Shown here: one piece after another, positions 30,945 through 41,407 of the stretch
Layout of the letters: every line of letters begins with the position of its first letter
Position numbering within the stretch: the first letter of the stretch is position 1
NCBI GenBank assembly: GCA_951799405.1
Contig: OX637361.1
Coordinates: 4,921,156-4,985,155, forward strand
Direction: 5' to 3'
Source: Agapetus fuscipes
Lineage: Eukaryota; Arthropoda; Insecta; Trichoptera; Glossosomatidae
Length of the DNA: 64,000 nt
Program-made: the position numbers and the translations under genes
The notes under the pieces: generated by a model
Told to the model about the DNA's origin: nothing
The model's input: only the letters and a program-made list of their open reading frames with translations
The model's database searches: none

Positions 30945-31033
30945 CACATAATTAGAATGGACGACACAAACTCCATTAGGCGCCTAACACTCTCAGCACC
31001 ACAAGGACGAAGGAGACCAAGGCTGGAGGTCTC
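30945..31033 (+). pseudogene. LINE C-terminal fragment
   Basis: Reads GHIIRMDDTNSIRRLTLSAP then QGRRRPRLE, the GH-hr-x(n)-GRRRPR tail common to RTE/BovB-like LINE ORFs. It begins 38 bp after the exon. Confidence 0.65.
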
Positions 31034-31034
31034 A

Positions 31035-31282
31035 TCTATAATCTATAATCTAAGTTGCAAGGATATATTCATTTAAAGCTCTCAGATGTATGCCCACAAA
31101 CAAACACGTGTAGTTCGCGCTTACAAATGCTGATTGTGTACTTACAAATAAAATCCAAACCTCAAATGAACATAAGCCCTGCAACTCTTGCCGACATTCC
31201 CTGAAACAGGGGTGACATTGGCAAAGTGAACCATTTTTTACAGTATGGGGGGTCAGCCTCATACCAACCTATAAGTCAAGGA
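31035..31282 (-). repeat. Family C retroposon, copy 23
   Basis: Full length with little divergence, 130 bp downstream of the exon. Confidence 0.9.
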
Positions 31283-31384
31283 ATACGAGTAATAAATGAC
31301 ATTTAAGTTTACAAAAAAAAAAACAACAAAACCTTAAAAATAAATCTATACAAAAAAAGTCAAAAATTTATTATGCAAAAAATG

Positions 31385-31990
31385 TAGCAAACTAACAAAC
31401 CAACATTACAAATCAGCATTGCAGATTAGCCGCCACTTCTTCCTGTCCTTGCATACTTCTTTCATTTCATCCAGAGTCATAACCTTTTTCATACAAGCTC
31501 TCCTTTTATTATGACTCTGGATATCCCATTCACTCGCTATTTCGAAAATTTGGTCCATCCATACCTTTCTCGGTCTTCCTCTTCCACGACATCCATCTAT
31601 TCTAGCAACATATACTTTCTTCGTCAATCTTTCATCACTCATTCTCTCCATGTGCCCGAACCATCTTAACATACTTCTTTTAATCTTCACTTTCACACTT
31701 TCCCTTACACCACATTCTTCTCTTACAAAATCATTCCTCACCCTGTCACTTCGTTTTTTCCCAATCATACTTCTTAGATAGTCCATTTCTACTGTATGGA
31801 CTTAACTAATTTCCCTTTCACTCACCGTCCAGGCTTCACTTCCATACATCAAGGTGGGCACTAGTATACCACCGTGCACCGCCAATCTAACATTTTTTGA
31901 GAGATTTTGGTTCCTGGCGATGCAAGCGGTCGCACCCAGTACACACCTGCCTTTCATTATTCTTCTTTCAAATTCACCGGACATTCTTTA
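31385..31990 (-). pseudogene. RTE-type LINE 3' part
   Basis: Minus-strand frames of 126 and 60 codons encode RWFGHMERMSDERLTKKVYV, GRGRPRKVWMDQI, and upstream VLVPTLMYGSEAWTVSE-like sequence. They are separated by a frameshift near 31800. These match the C-terminal third of the LINE at 54226-56499. A palindromic MITE interrupts its 5' side at 31990. Confidence 0.88.
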
Positions 31991-32124
31991 CCACGGAATT
32001 CTTACCTACCGAATATTATTAATATTTGTATGAAGATTAATCACCTTTTCACTTGCAGCCATCTTGGATTGACAGGTCTTCATACAAATAGTATCGATAT
32101 TCGGTAGGTAAGAATTACCGTGGT
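31990..32124. mobile_element. Palindromic MITE family N, copy 1
   Basis: Arms of about 45 bp (CCACGGAATTCTTACCTACC against CCACGGTAATTCTTACCTAC reversed from the right) around a core with GCCATCTTGGATTGACAGGT. A second copy with one arm lost lies at 62757-62860. Confidence 0.75.
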
Positions 32125-32480
32125 GATGAGACTTCCAGCCCAGGAAATCCAAAAATGTGATAGATGGACAGTGTTAACACAGATGCAGCAAAGACAAACA
32201 TACATACGTGGATGGAGAGTAGAGACGATGGACAGGTGAGAGTGCAGGAGAATCCTGGATTCAGCCAAGGTCACCCAGGGATATTGAGCTTATGATGATC
32301 TTCCTGGCCAGGAAGATAGATAGAAATGAGTCACCAAAAAATATTTAGAGATATTTTTTCTAGGAATCAGAAGATTGGAATAAAATGGAGAGAGGTAGTG
32401 AGGAATGATTTAGTAACAATATAGTGCAAAATGATGTATTATTTTTTAATTCTTCTTAGTTATATCATATTCTATTAACA
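32125..32480. other. Unannotated stretch
   Basis: Nothing secure. Short LINE-like words occur near 32385 (AGAGGTAGTGAGGAATGATT). Confidence 0.35.
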
Positions 32481-32670
32481 TTTTTCTATCTACCGACGTT
32501 TCGCACTAACGAGCAGAAAGCATTTTCAAGGCTGGCTATCAAAGCGGTGTGACTGTCTTTGCGTCACTTGATGTAGATAACCAATTGGTCAATTAACAAC
32601 AGAAAAAAGCGAACGCGAATACTGCCACACCGCTTTGAAAATCTGCCTTGATAATGCTTTCTGCTTCTAC
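32481..32670. repeat. Inverted repeat, probably Penelope-like terminal DNA
   Basis: Arms at about 32516-32561 and 32622-32668 (CAGAAAGCATTTTCAAGGCT mirrored by a related sequence). On the minus strand GCGAAACGTCGGTAG beside it resembles the 3' half of a hammerhead, but the CUGANGA core is absent. Confidence 0.5.
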
Positions 32671-32830
32671 ATGCGATTCATTTAAGTTTTTTTGTAATTT
32701 ATTGAAGTACGCACGTGTTAATGTGACTCTGCGCTTGGGATATTTTTTTAAGCAACTGTATATAAATAAGTAGGTAGTATAATATAATCTTTCTTGATGA
32801 GATAATTTTGTAAACATCTCTTTTTCGCAG

Positions 32831-34267
32831 ACCTTGTTGGAGTCTAAAACTGGAGCTGATCTTCCAACAGCCATAGTCTTGGCTGATGTTTCTGGAGAAG
32901 TTGTAGAGGCACTACTTCAATACATATACAGCGGAGAAGTGAACCTGCAACCCCAATGTGTTCAAGACTTCCTGGACTTAACAGAGACACTGCACATTAA
33001 AGTGGACAGAAGTCAGTTTCAGAATATGAACGAGAGATTAAAAGATTGTGAAAAAAAACGACATGGTGATTTGATCAATGGAAGAACAATGATTGACTTT
33101 AAAAGTAAAATAAAAGTGAATGAATTAAAAGATGAATCAACTGAGATAAAGTGCCATAAAAGTAATGTGACCCAAAGTTTAGGTTCAATTTTTTCAACAT
33201 TAAAAAAAGAGTTCCGAAGTGGATTAGATCTAGAAGCTTTAATTAAAAGTGATAAAATAATAAAAAGTGGATCTGTGTTATCTAAAAATAGGATTGATGA
33301 TGGAAAAACTTTAGGTTATGATGTTGAGAATATGTTGAAGTGTAGTAAATACAAAAACTGTTTTCTCAAAAGTATCTTATCGAGTAAAGTGAATTTAACA
33401 AATGAAGATAAGTTTGATGAAAGAAAAAGTGAAGATGGTGATTGTGAAGTGAATGTGAATGGAATTGAAGATATTGAGATGAATACAACAGAAAAAAGTG
33501 TGATAGATAATTTTAGTGACTCTTCATGTGAAATCCTTGAAGTGTCATCAACGAAAGACAATACTTACATTTCGGAAAATTTAAGAACTAAAAATTTACT
33601 TAGTGATTATAATATCCAAAATGGTGCGCACAATATCCAAAATAAACCTTGCCTTTTAAATGAAAGTACAAAATATCCTAGTCTACAAAAAAATACAAAC
33701 ATTGAAATTCGATTAAACAATATTAATGATTGTAGAACATTGAGGAACGAAAAAGTTGTTAGACCGATTCCATCTTTGATGCCGATAGAGATTCTCTCAT
33801 CTGCGTTGGATTTGACTAAAAAATACCCCGTTAGACTTCCACCAGCCTTATTGGATTTAACACACATGAATGTGACAAATTTTGAACGAAATTTAAACAG
33901 TGCGTTTGAACGAGTGAATAATACAGCTAAATCTTCAGTTGCAGATTTAAGTAGAGAAGGTTACATGAAACAATTGGAATATTTACAAAGTCAGAAATCA
34001 TTGCGACAAGGTTTTGATGTAACAAATCCGTATGGACGTACGGGTGACGGCAATCTTTGCAATTTAAAAGAAAGCTGTTACTCTTCTGCGAGATACTTTG
34101 AGAAGCATGACACTTCGTTTGAAGAAAAAATTAAGAAGAAAATACAGCTCAATAAAGTTTTGGAAAGTCCATGGAGCGTGAAAGGACCTTCTTATTATCG
34201 TCCACAACAAAGAGTACAAAATGTGGTTTCGAATGTTGAAGATAGCAATACCAGAAGTCCTCCTCAG
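32831..34267 (+). CDS. BTB-C2H2 gene, second coding exon (rest of BTB plus linker)
   Basis: Begins after TTTTTCGCAG and ends CAG|GTAAGC. It is 1437 bp, 479 residues (numbered about 50-528 from the chosen ATG), phase 0 at both ends. The first 60 residues finish the BTB fold (TLLESKTGADLPTAIVLADV, LLQYIYSGEVNL, FLDLTETLHIKVD). The rest is a Lys/Asn/Ser-rich, probably disordered linker. ALDLTKK near residue 374 is close to the PxDLS-type CtBP-binding motif but lacks the proline; this is only a suggestion. Reading past the donor meets in-frame stops, supporting the splice. Confidence 0.92.
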
Positions 34268-34392
34268 GTAAGCTTTCAAATATGTTCATTATATTTTGTA
34301 GGGTTTGTGTATTCACACAGTGAAAATTCATTTTTTTAAAATAAAGCTATTTTTTGTTTAACGTAGTTTATTTTCACAATAATATTTAATAT

Positions 34393-34435
34393 CTCGAGTA
34401 CTTTCGACCTTCAATATTCAGGCCATTATCAAGAG
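34393..34435 (-). ncRNA. Hammerhead-like motif, degenerate core
   Basis: Minus strand: CUC / UUGAUAA / U / GGCCU-loop-AGGUC / GAAA / AGUACU palindrome / C / GAG. Stems I, II and III are preserved and differ in sequence from the other copies, but the first core reads UUGAUAA instead of CUGANGA. Confidence 0.5.
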
Positions 34436-34524
34436 TGATGTATAAAAAATTAAAATTATTAAGAACAAACCATAGATCAAAATTATATAAATTCAAATAA
34501 TGTTCATTATATTTGTATCTTTGT

Positions 34525-34608
34525 AAACCGGTCTGTAGTCTATACTCTAATGGCTAACGCTACAGACTCGTAATCGGAAGGACGCGAGCTGTATTCCCAG
34601 AGGAGCTC
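34525..34608 (+). repeat. SINE family A, copy 7, head only
   Basis: tRNA-like head (ACCGGTCTGTAGTCTA, GACTCGTAATCGGAAGG) joined directly to an inverted LINE 3' end. Confidence 0.7.
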
Positions 34609-34930
34609 TACTGTTATTGTAACTGTGACTCTTTCGCCGTTCCGCTAGGAGTGGCCAGAGCCTCTTCAAGGCTGCCTCCATTTCTTCCTAGCCTTAGATA
34701 CTTTTTTCAATTCGCGCATATCTATCACCCTACTATACATTTTCTTCTTTTACACTCACTTTGTATATCCCATTCTTTCCCAATCTGATCACTTCATACT
34801 TTTCTCGGTCGTCCCTTGCCTCTTTTTCCTTTCACACTTTCTCTGTGTAATATATATGTTGTAAGTCTATCATCTTTCATTCTTTCCACATGCTCAAACC
34901 ATTTTCTTACATTATTTTTTACCTTTTGTT
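34609..34930 (-). pseudogene. RTE-type LINE 3' fragment
   Basis: Begins with the GTTATTGTAACTGT tail in plus-strand view, followed by GCCGTTCCGCTAGGAGTGGC, the conserved LINE end also seen at 56485 and 57230. Coding remnants extend to about 34930. Confidence 0.8.
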
Positions 34931-34944
34931 GCTCTAAAAAATGT

Positions 34945-35033
34945 ATATTTAAAAAAATGCTCTTCGCTGCTTTGAAAAATCCCTTGCATTTACCCTTGCC
35001 GGCCTCAAGGTTGACAATTGGGTCTTGCTTTGG
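34945..35033 (+). repeat. SINE family A, copy 8, body fragment
   Basis: ATGCTCTTCGCTGCTTTGAAAAAT and GGGTCTTGCTT match the family A body. Confidence 0.55.
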
Positions 35034-35160
35034 AATTTGGATATTTTAATTTTGTAAGCCCGCATGTGGCATGTGTAAGCGCAAACTTATGCGTGTCTGT
35101 TTGCCGGCAAATATATACTTAAATGTTAGGTATGTTGGCAACTTACATTATAAATTATAG
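35034..35160 (+). repeat. Family C retroposon, copy 24, 3' half
   Basis: From TTGTAAGCCCGCATGTGG to the AACTTACATTATAAATTATAG end. Confidence 0.75.
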
Positions 35161-35303
35161 ATGCCACGTTTTAAGACCATTTCCTTCAATCTTTTATCAC
35201 TGTTTATAGTTACATCTCAATTATCCTATATTTGATTATCATTTACAGTTTATCCAATAAAACAGTGAATTATTTTATGTTTACCAGACACTGAATACTA
35301 AGC

Positions 35304-35562
35304 AGGTACCAGGGGCGTGTATAGCCTTTCAAAAGTGGGTAGGCAACAAGGTTAAAATTTTCAGATTCCCAGAAGAGCAAATGGATATCATAAAAAGTGT
35401 ACTAGCACACAATCATGAACTTACTTAGCGTTTTAAGGTCTTGTGTACATTGTACTCCAAGTATACACAAAACAAAAAAACAGTGCGAAAACTTCCCCAT
35501 CGCGTAAATAGATGATGATGCTGATTTCTTTATAGCGCCGTTTCGTGATGTAGTCACTCCAA
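35304..35562. repeat. Repeat I fragment and LINE tail
   Basis: AGGGGCGTGTATAGCC with GTGGGTAGGCAA near 35306 belongs with 37211-37375. At 35512-35562 is a LINE tail (TTTCTTTATAGCGCCGTTTC). Confidence 0.5.
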
Positions 35563-35749
35563 ATGTATGAAAACTTAGCCTGAGGGCTTTTGAGGTGTGA
35601 TTCACACATAATACAGCGCTCGCCTAAAAAAACATCCTAATATTACTATTATAAAGCCACTCATTTGGATTAATGTTGTGTCTTTCATACATTTTTGTAT
35701 TAAGGCAATTGAGAAAAAATAACGCAATGTTTTATATACGAGGTATTAT

Positions 35750-35989
35750 TAATCTATAATCTAAGTTGCAAAGATATATTACATTTAAGACTTATATTAA
35801 ATGTATTCCCACGTTTAAGTTCGTGATTAAACATGTCGGATATAAACCTACAATACAAAACCAAATCTCAAAAGAACGTAAGCCCTGCAACTCTTGCCGA
35901 CCTTCCCTGAAACAGGGGTGACATTGGCAAAGTGAACAATTTTTAACAGTGTGGGTGGTCAGCCTCATACCAACTTATAAGTCAAGAAA
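35750..35989 (-). repeat. Family C retroposon, copy 25
   Basis: Near full length, with a small internal deletion near 35812. Confidence 0.85.
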
Positions 35990-36473
35990 ATTGAAATTAA
36001 AAAAAAAATAGACCAGTTACGATGCTATTTACACACAGCAAAGCTATGACTCACCTGTAACCTAAAAAAAAACTATACAAAATTAGGTACCATCATCCGT
36101 GGATCATAAATGGATTAAACGTTTGTGAATAACACTGCTATAGAATCTAATCCAGGATCTTTATTTCGTTATTATAATAATTAAGTACGGCAACGAGTAC
36201 TTGCATTTATTGAGTTTTCGCCACTGGCAGATATGGCTGCCATTAATTTAAACCTCTCGCAGAAAGTTTTATTGGATGCTGTTATTTGTGCAACTTCATA
36301 AAGGCGATAATATACGATGATGCGACTGGGCTGAGATGTGCCAAGAATGGAGAAATTTATAGGGTTAAAGAGGCGGTAATTTTTTACACGACAGCCAACG
36401 TCGCGCGTGAGGCAGGGTCCCTCTCACCCAAGTATAAACGTGTGAGAAATTTACGACGTAAAGTAGTCATCGC
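35990..36473. other. Unannotated stretch
   Basis: Nothing recognised. The 155-codon frame at 36286-36753 runs mostly through SINE B sequence and is not a gene. Confidence 0.35.
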
Positions 36474-36612
36474 AAACACAACTAAGCTGCACATACAGTG
36501 TATTGCACATTCTGTTGCCGAGTTATCCCCGAAGGGTTTCGCATGGGGCGAGTGGAACCTATTTATCTTTCCAGGGAAGGGGGCCGGCCTTACGCCAACC
36601 AATTCAGTTAAA
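36474..36612 (-). repeat. SINE family B, copy 7, 3' half
   Basis: Minus strand, from the 3' end (AACTAAGCTGCACATACAGT in plus view) to GGCCTTACGCCAACC. Confidence 0.8.
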
Positions 36613-36705
36613 GTGGTTGTTCAAATCTTGATTTGTTCAACAAATCTTGATTATTTAAAAATATTAGAAATTAACATTTTCTGTGTTTCCATGACAACAA
36701 AAAAA

Positions 36706-36730
36706 CGGAACTTAGCTACACAGTACACAT
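36706..36730 (-). repeat. SINE family B, copy 8, 3' tip (split)
   Basis: ACTTAGCTACACAGTACACAT is the 3' tip, ending in the GTACACAT duplicated by the transposon. The rest follows at 38965. Confidence 0.8.
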
Positions 36731-37210
36731 TAGAGTGGAGTGATCTTGTATGAGATTTTTATTTTTTGTTTTTTCAAAACCAAATAGCAATTTTTTTATG
36801 CCTTTTATGATAAAAAAAATATAGAAAAAAATCAGATTGCTAAAAAAAATCCTTCTTCCCGCACACTGACTTCAAAGTTTATGTTTTTGATGAAAATATG
36901 GAACATAGCTCCAGCTCAAAATTGAGCTGAATAAAGTTAGTCGAGGTGTAAAAAATAAAAATAAAAGTACTTCAAGCATTCCTTCGTACATTCCAAATCA
37001 ATACAAGAAGAAAAAAGTACAGGTTTTATACAAAAAATAAAAACCATTTTGCTTGAAAATTGCTTTTTCTTTGAATTTTCGGCATTATGCTCCTTTGTTC
37101 TAATTAGGCTTTTATAGCTACAAACTTTTAGTACATTGACCCAAAGCAGCTCTTCTTGTTATTTTTACTGCTCTTTCAACTGCCTAAGCATTTCAACCAA
37201 GTTGGCATTG

Positions 37211-37375
37211 GAGCAGGGGCGTGCATCCCATACGGGCACACGAGTCTTATGGGTGGGCAATATATGGTAAAAAAATATTTAATATTGATATTCAGATTTC
37301 AAATTCAAAATTTAAATTCAATTGGAGCCCTCGTTAGCATTTCAGTCAAAAGCAAATGAGTTATTTTAAAGGAAT
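37211..37375 (+). repeat. Repeat I, within the transposon
   Basis: Shares GGGTGGGCAATATATGG and AATTGGAGCCCTCGTTAGCA with 14612-14790. Its position inside the hAT-like element means either that the element carries it or that it inserted later. Confidence 0.5.
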
Positions 37376-37639
37376 GGGAGAAACCACTTATTAGGAAATT
37401 TATTACTACCCTACATGGGATCTGTAAAAAATGCAGGTCACCGTCACCACTAGATTGGATAATGGATTGAACTTTCTCATCGGCTATTTTTTTTCTATAA
37501 GAGGCTCACTAATATTTTTCTGATCTTATTAGATCAACTTAAGTTGCAGCATTGAAATATATTTCAGGCGTCTTAAAAAGTCATTGTGTAAGAGATTTGA
37601 TATCTCTTTTGTTTGTTTTTGCCGATAATCATCGCTAAT

Positions 37640-38330
37640 AACATACTTTACGAATGCTTAGATGAGTTACTTTTTCCAAAGACTGAATCACTTACTTTTT
37701 TTATATCTAGCAAATATTTCGAGGCAAAAATGATGAAACAAATATGATATAAGTCATCTTTACATGAACAATTATTTTTATAAGAACCTATGATGGAGGA
37801 TACACTTTTATCACAAAACAGCTTGAGTTGTCAAAGTTTCCGACGGTGATTCTGTTGCTACATACAGACGTAGTATTCAGTTGGCTTGTGTAAGCCAAAG
37901 GACATGTAAAATCTGGCAGATTTTTAGGAAAACCCTTTATTGTTACTGCTGAGATAATGTCGTGCAAATACTGTTGGTCTGTTCTCAATTTTTGGGCTAT
38001 TTTTGCAAACGTTTGTACTTCAATTCGTTGAATGATTTTATGGGCAATTTCTTGCGAGTTTCGGGGGCTTTTCTCAGTGGTCCAATGTAAGACTTAGGTC
38101 CGGAAGTACACCCATCCATAAATGAAACAAATGTGTCAATGATAGTTCATTCATATGTTGTTGTGTACAAATTATCCATTGCAGTGGTCTTTTAGTATTT
38201 TTTAAGCAGTTTGATGATTTCACCATTCTTTCCGGTGTTAACATTTGGTCCATCATAATTGATTGCCATCAGGGTACGTTAAGAAATATTTTCATCTGAA
38301 AAATGATTCGCTGAGCCCATCTTAGGTACT
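37640..38330 (-). pseudogene. Transposase-like remnant inside the hAT-like element
   Basis: The minus strand reads MAINYDGPNVNTGKNGEIIK, then KTTAMDNL, and in another frame KRPLQWIICTQQHMNELSL followed by HLF, then GCTSGPKSYIGPLRKAPE. These broken blocks resemble a transposase-like protein common in insect genomes (D-G-xx-NTG, RPLQW-x-C, NELxLxHLF, TSGPxxxxGP). Several stops and frame changes show it is dead. No catalytic assignment is made. Confidence 0.65.
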
Positions 38331-38964
38331 AGGTATCCCCCGTAAATAGACTCCATCTCTTTAATTAGCATAATGTGCTCTGAAAGCTTTTCTTTTTCGA
38401 AGCATTTACCATTTTTTTCAAGAATATTTAATGTTTCTTACTTCCATTCCAGTACAATGCTGATATTTCATGGAAAACCACTTCCATCAATGTTTGACTT
38501 TCCTTACAAACTTTTCTCCCTTTGTCTTTTGTGTCCTATCAAATGTAGAGGCATCAGCCTTAATTTAAAACAAAACATATTATGTAATTGCAGTTTTTGC
38601 CCTATTTGACACTCCATACCTATAACGTTTGCTCAATACTGTAGGGAGGTCAAAAAGTGTACTATTTTTTTTTCAGAAATTTCTTCGTTATATGCGATTG
38701 TACAGTCATCTGAAGTACTAAATGTTTCAGAAATAATGAATTAAGCAAATATAAATAGCAAAAATTATTATTTAAACATTTTTAAAGAGCGTCAAACAAG
38801 ACCTTAAAATCACTTTTTTACATAACATTCGATGACGTTGTGCGGGAAGATCCTCTCATTTTTACTTAAGTTTCTTTTTTAATTAGTAAATTTGATCCTA
38901 AAAGGCACCTTTTCTACGCTATTTGTGCTTGATAGAACGAAAAAAGACATTTCACTCCACTCTA

Positions 38965-39272
38965 GTACACATATAGTGTAAATTCTTGCCGCGTTATCCC
39001 TGAAGGGTTTAAAATATACCGAGACTATTTATTTTTACAGGTAAGAAGGCTGGTCTTACGCTAACCACTTCTGTTGAAGTTGAGGTTTCCCAGCTCCAGA
39101 AGGGGCTGGTACTAATTTCTTAAAAGGCTGAATAAACTTTGCCGGTATTCTATACGGGGGTTTGAAATAAACACCGAAACGGGAAATCATTTCTGACACC
39201 CTCGGTGGGATTCGAACCGGAGCTCACGGCATGGAATGCAAGCACTCTACCAATTGAGGTATCGACCGGACT
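38965..39272 (-). repeat. SINE family B, copy 8, main part
   Basis: Continues from the second GTACACAT through the whole family body to the head (GAGTGCTTGCATTCCATGCC on the minus strand). Confidence 0.9.
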
Positions 39273-39370
39273 ATATAGCCGTTGAAATGCTATCCAATCG
39301 ATACCATTGGATAGCATTTCACAATATAACGGATAACTTGTTCCTTGATTTTTTTTCAATGTCAAACTTT

Positions 39371-39588
39371 TTCCTTGAATTATGATGTTGTTATGAAGTT
39401 GGCATGAGATTGACCACGCTGAGGATGTCACCTCTGTCTCCGCGAAGATCGGCAAGAGTTGTAGGGCGTATGATCTTTTGAGATTGGGTTTTTAATTTCT
39501 AAGTTTATTGTAAATGTGAACTTATACGCGTCTGCTTATGGGAATGCATTTAATATGAATCTTAAATGTAGTATATCTTAGCAACTTC
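39371..39588 (+). repeat. Family C retroposon, copy 26
   Basis: Diverged near its 5' end; the 3' half is clear. Confidence 0.75.
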
Positions 39589-39781
39589 TTCTGACTCCGT
39601 TATCTAGTTCGCAATTTATAAAATCTGAGCCGAATCTTTCTACAATAGGAGTAAGGCTGACTTAATATCTTCGAAAATAAATAGGTCACATTCCTAACAT
39701 GCAAGAAGTTCCACGACATGTGTATTGTTCAAATTACTCGCGTTTTTTTTATTGTTAATTTTTCTTTTAAATAAAAAAAAA

Positions 39782-40015
39782 TCCTCGACTTGTAGGCTGG
39801 TATGAGGCTGACCACCCATACTGTAAAAAAATGTTCACTTTGCCAATATCACTCCTGTTTCAGGGAAGGTCGGCAAGGGTTCATTAGAGATTTTGTTTTT
39901 TTTTTATTGTTAGTCCACATGCAGCATGTGTAAGCGCGAACTTATACGTGTCTGCTTATGGGTTATGCATTCGATATGAATCTTAAACGTAATTTATCTT
40001 TGCAACTGACATTAT
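39782..40015 (+). repeat. Family C retroposon, copy 27
   Basis: Full length, with a T-run near 39900. Confidence 0.88.
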
Positions 40016-40380
40016 GTTTATATATAAAATATAGATGATATAAATACATCTGGGATAGCACCGTTTTAAGGTATCGAAAAAAAATTGGAATCCTCGATAA
40101 TTTCGGTAAGTTTCGTTGTAAAACTTCTCACCATACGAGTTTTTAATATACTTGGCTCGCAGTCTGGTGGCAGTGAAATAAAAGGCCCGGGGAAATAAAA
40201 AAGAATCTGAATGCATTTCCAGTCTCTTCGCATTCAACACAAACCACACAATTTATGAAAATTGCTTTTCAAACTTAAATAACCCATTCCGGTTATCGCG
40301 AACATTTTATTGCGTGGAATATTTACACTTATTAAAGATTGTAAAATATTTTCAATTGATGCAATTTACCGCAATTTTTT
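40016..40380. other. Unannotated stretch
   Basis: Nothing recognised. Confidence 0.35.
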
Positions 40381-40475
40381 GTCCGGTCGTTAGCTCAGTC
40401 GGTAGAGTGCTTGCATTCCATGGCGAGAGGTTGGGTTCGAACCCCACCGATGGTGATTTAAATGAAATTATTTCC
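40381..40475 (+). repeat. SINE family B, copy 9, head (split)
   Basis: Head with B box GGTTCGAACCCC, ending in the duplicated AATGAAATTATTTCC. Confidence 0.88.
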
Positions 40476-40526
40476 GATAAAAGAAAAACAGTTTTGTTTT
40501 CGATTACGTGAGTATATTTTTATATA

Positions 40527-40568
40527 CCACAACCGGTTTCGCAAACATCCGTTCGCATCATCAGGTGG
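40527..40568 (-). ncRNA. Hammerhead-like motif in the left palindrome arm
   Basis: Mirror image of the motif at 40592-40633, on the minus strand. Confidence 0.65.
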
Positions 40569-40591
40569 ATAAATTAATACTCCTCTAACAC

Positions 40592-40633
40592 CCACCTGAT
40601 GATGCGAACGGATGTTTGCGAAACCGGTTGTGG
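40592..40633 (+). ncRNA. Hammerhead-like motif in the right palindrome arm
   Basis: CCAC / CUGAUGA / U / GCGAAC-GGAU-GUUUGC / GAAA / ACCGGU palindrome / U / GUGG: stem I, both invariant cores, six-pair stem II and a very short palindromic stem III. Such short stem III forms are expected to work as dimers. Confidence 0.7.
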
Positions 40634-40724
40634 TATATAAAAATATACTCACGTAATCGAAAACAAAACTGTTTTTCTTTTATCATTAATGATGAACGAT
40701 TACAAAGTTGTTGCCTCTACAATC

Positions 40725-40963
40725 AATGAAATTATTTCCCCTTACGGTGTACTTGAAATAAAAATCTCGGTACGGCTTACTCAGCCTTCACAATAAATGA
40801 ATGCAAGCCCCTTCGAGAGCTTATAAACCTCCACTTGAACTGAAGTGGTTGGCGTAAGGCCAGCCCCCTTACCTGTAAAAATAAATAGGTTCCACTCGCC
40901 ACATTATATCCCTTCTGGGAGAGCGCGGTAAGAAGTTACACTATACGTGTAGCTTAGTAGCCT
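40725..40963 (+). repeat. SINE family B, copy 9, body
   Basis: Resumes at the second AATGAAATTATTTCC and runs to GTAGCTTAGTAGC. Confidence 0.88.
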
Positions 40964-40995
40964 ATCGCTTTAGCGTTTCGTACCCACATTCTCGT

Positions 40996-41384
40996 CATAA
41001 TCTAAGTGGAAAAGGTGCAGTGATATTTAAGGCTCATATTCAGTGCATACCCACAGGCAGACTAATCTAAATCTAAAATCTAAATCTAAGTTGCAAAGAT
41101 GTGTATCATTTGAGATTAATATTAAATGCATTCCCACAAGCAGACACGCATAATTTCGCGCTAACACATGCCGCATGTGGACCTACAATATAAAAACTCA
41201 ATCTGAAATGAACATAAGCCCTGCAACTCTTGCCGACCTTCCCTGAAACAGGGGTGACATTGGCAAAGTGAACCATTTTCTACAGCATGGGTGGTCAGCC
41301 GCATACCAACCTATAAGTCAAGGAGACACGTGCAAAATTTCACCTTACACATGCCGCATATGAACATACAACATAAAAACCCAA
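40996..41384 (-). repeat. Family C copy 28, outer, split by another family C copy
   Basis: The 3' part lies at 40996-41062 and the middle part at 41325-41384 (GACACGTGCAAAATTTCACC). Between them is a full-length family C copy in the same orientation. Confidence 0.8.
41063..41324 (-). repeat. Family C retroposon, copy 29, inserted in copy 28
   Basis: Full length; AGAC stands at both borders. The tail is TCTAAA-rich in plus view. Confidence 0.88.
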
Positions 41385-41407
41385 CGGGAGCGAAATGCGG
41401 GAAAAAC

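Larger units (their letters stand above)
30908..32830 (+). other. Intron between BTB half-exons
   Basis: Phase 0, 1923 bp, GTAAGA to TTTTTCGCAG. It contains LINE, family C, MITE and Penelope-like fragments listed separately. Confidence 0.85.
36731..38964. mobile_element. hAT-like DNA transposon, degenerate, with 8-bp target duplication
   Basis: 2234 bp bounded by 13-bp inverted repeats TAGAGTGGAGTGA and a perfect GTACACAT duplication (36723-36730 and 38965-38972). It interrupts SINE B cleanly. An 8-bp duplication with TAG-starting ends fits hAT. P elements also make 8-bp duplications, so the superfamily is likely but not certain. Confidence 0.85.
40476..40724. mobile_element. Long palindromic insertion with 15-bp target duplication, Penelope-like
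   Basis: Two 93-bp arms (40476-40568 and 40592-40684) appear to be perfect reverse complements around a 23-bp loop, followed by a 40-bp tail ending CTCTACAATC. AATGAAATTATTTCC is duplicated at both borders (40461-40475 and 40725-40739). The arms carry hammerhead-like motifs, and the layout fits an inverted pair of Penelope-like terminal repeats inserted by target-primed reverse transcription. No protein is encoded. Confidence 0.85.

Noticed and set aside
32490..32530. A further hammerhead-like 3' half (GCGAAACGTCGGTAG on the minus strand)
   Set aside because: The CUGANGA core and stem I partner are missing, so it is only listed as probable Penelope-like DNA.
33607..33867. 86-codon minus-strand frame inside the BTB gene exon
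   Set aside because: Antisense to a well-supported coding exon.
36286..36753. 155-codon plus-strand frame
   Set aside because: Largely reversed SINE B sequence running into a transposon end.
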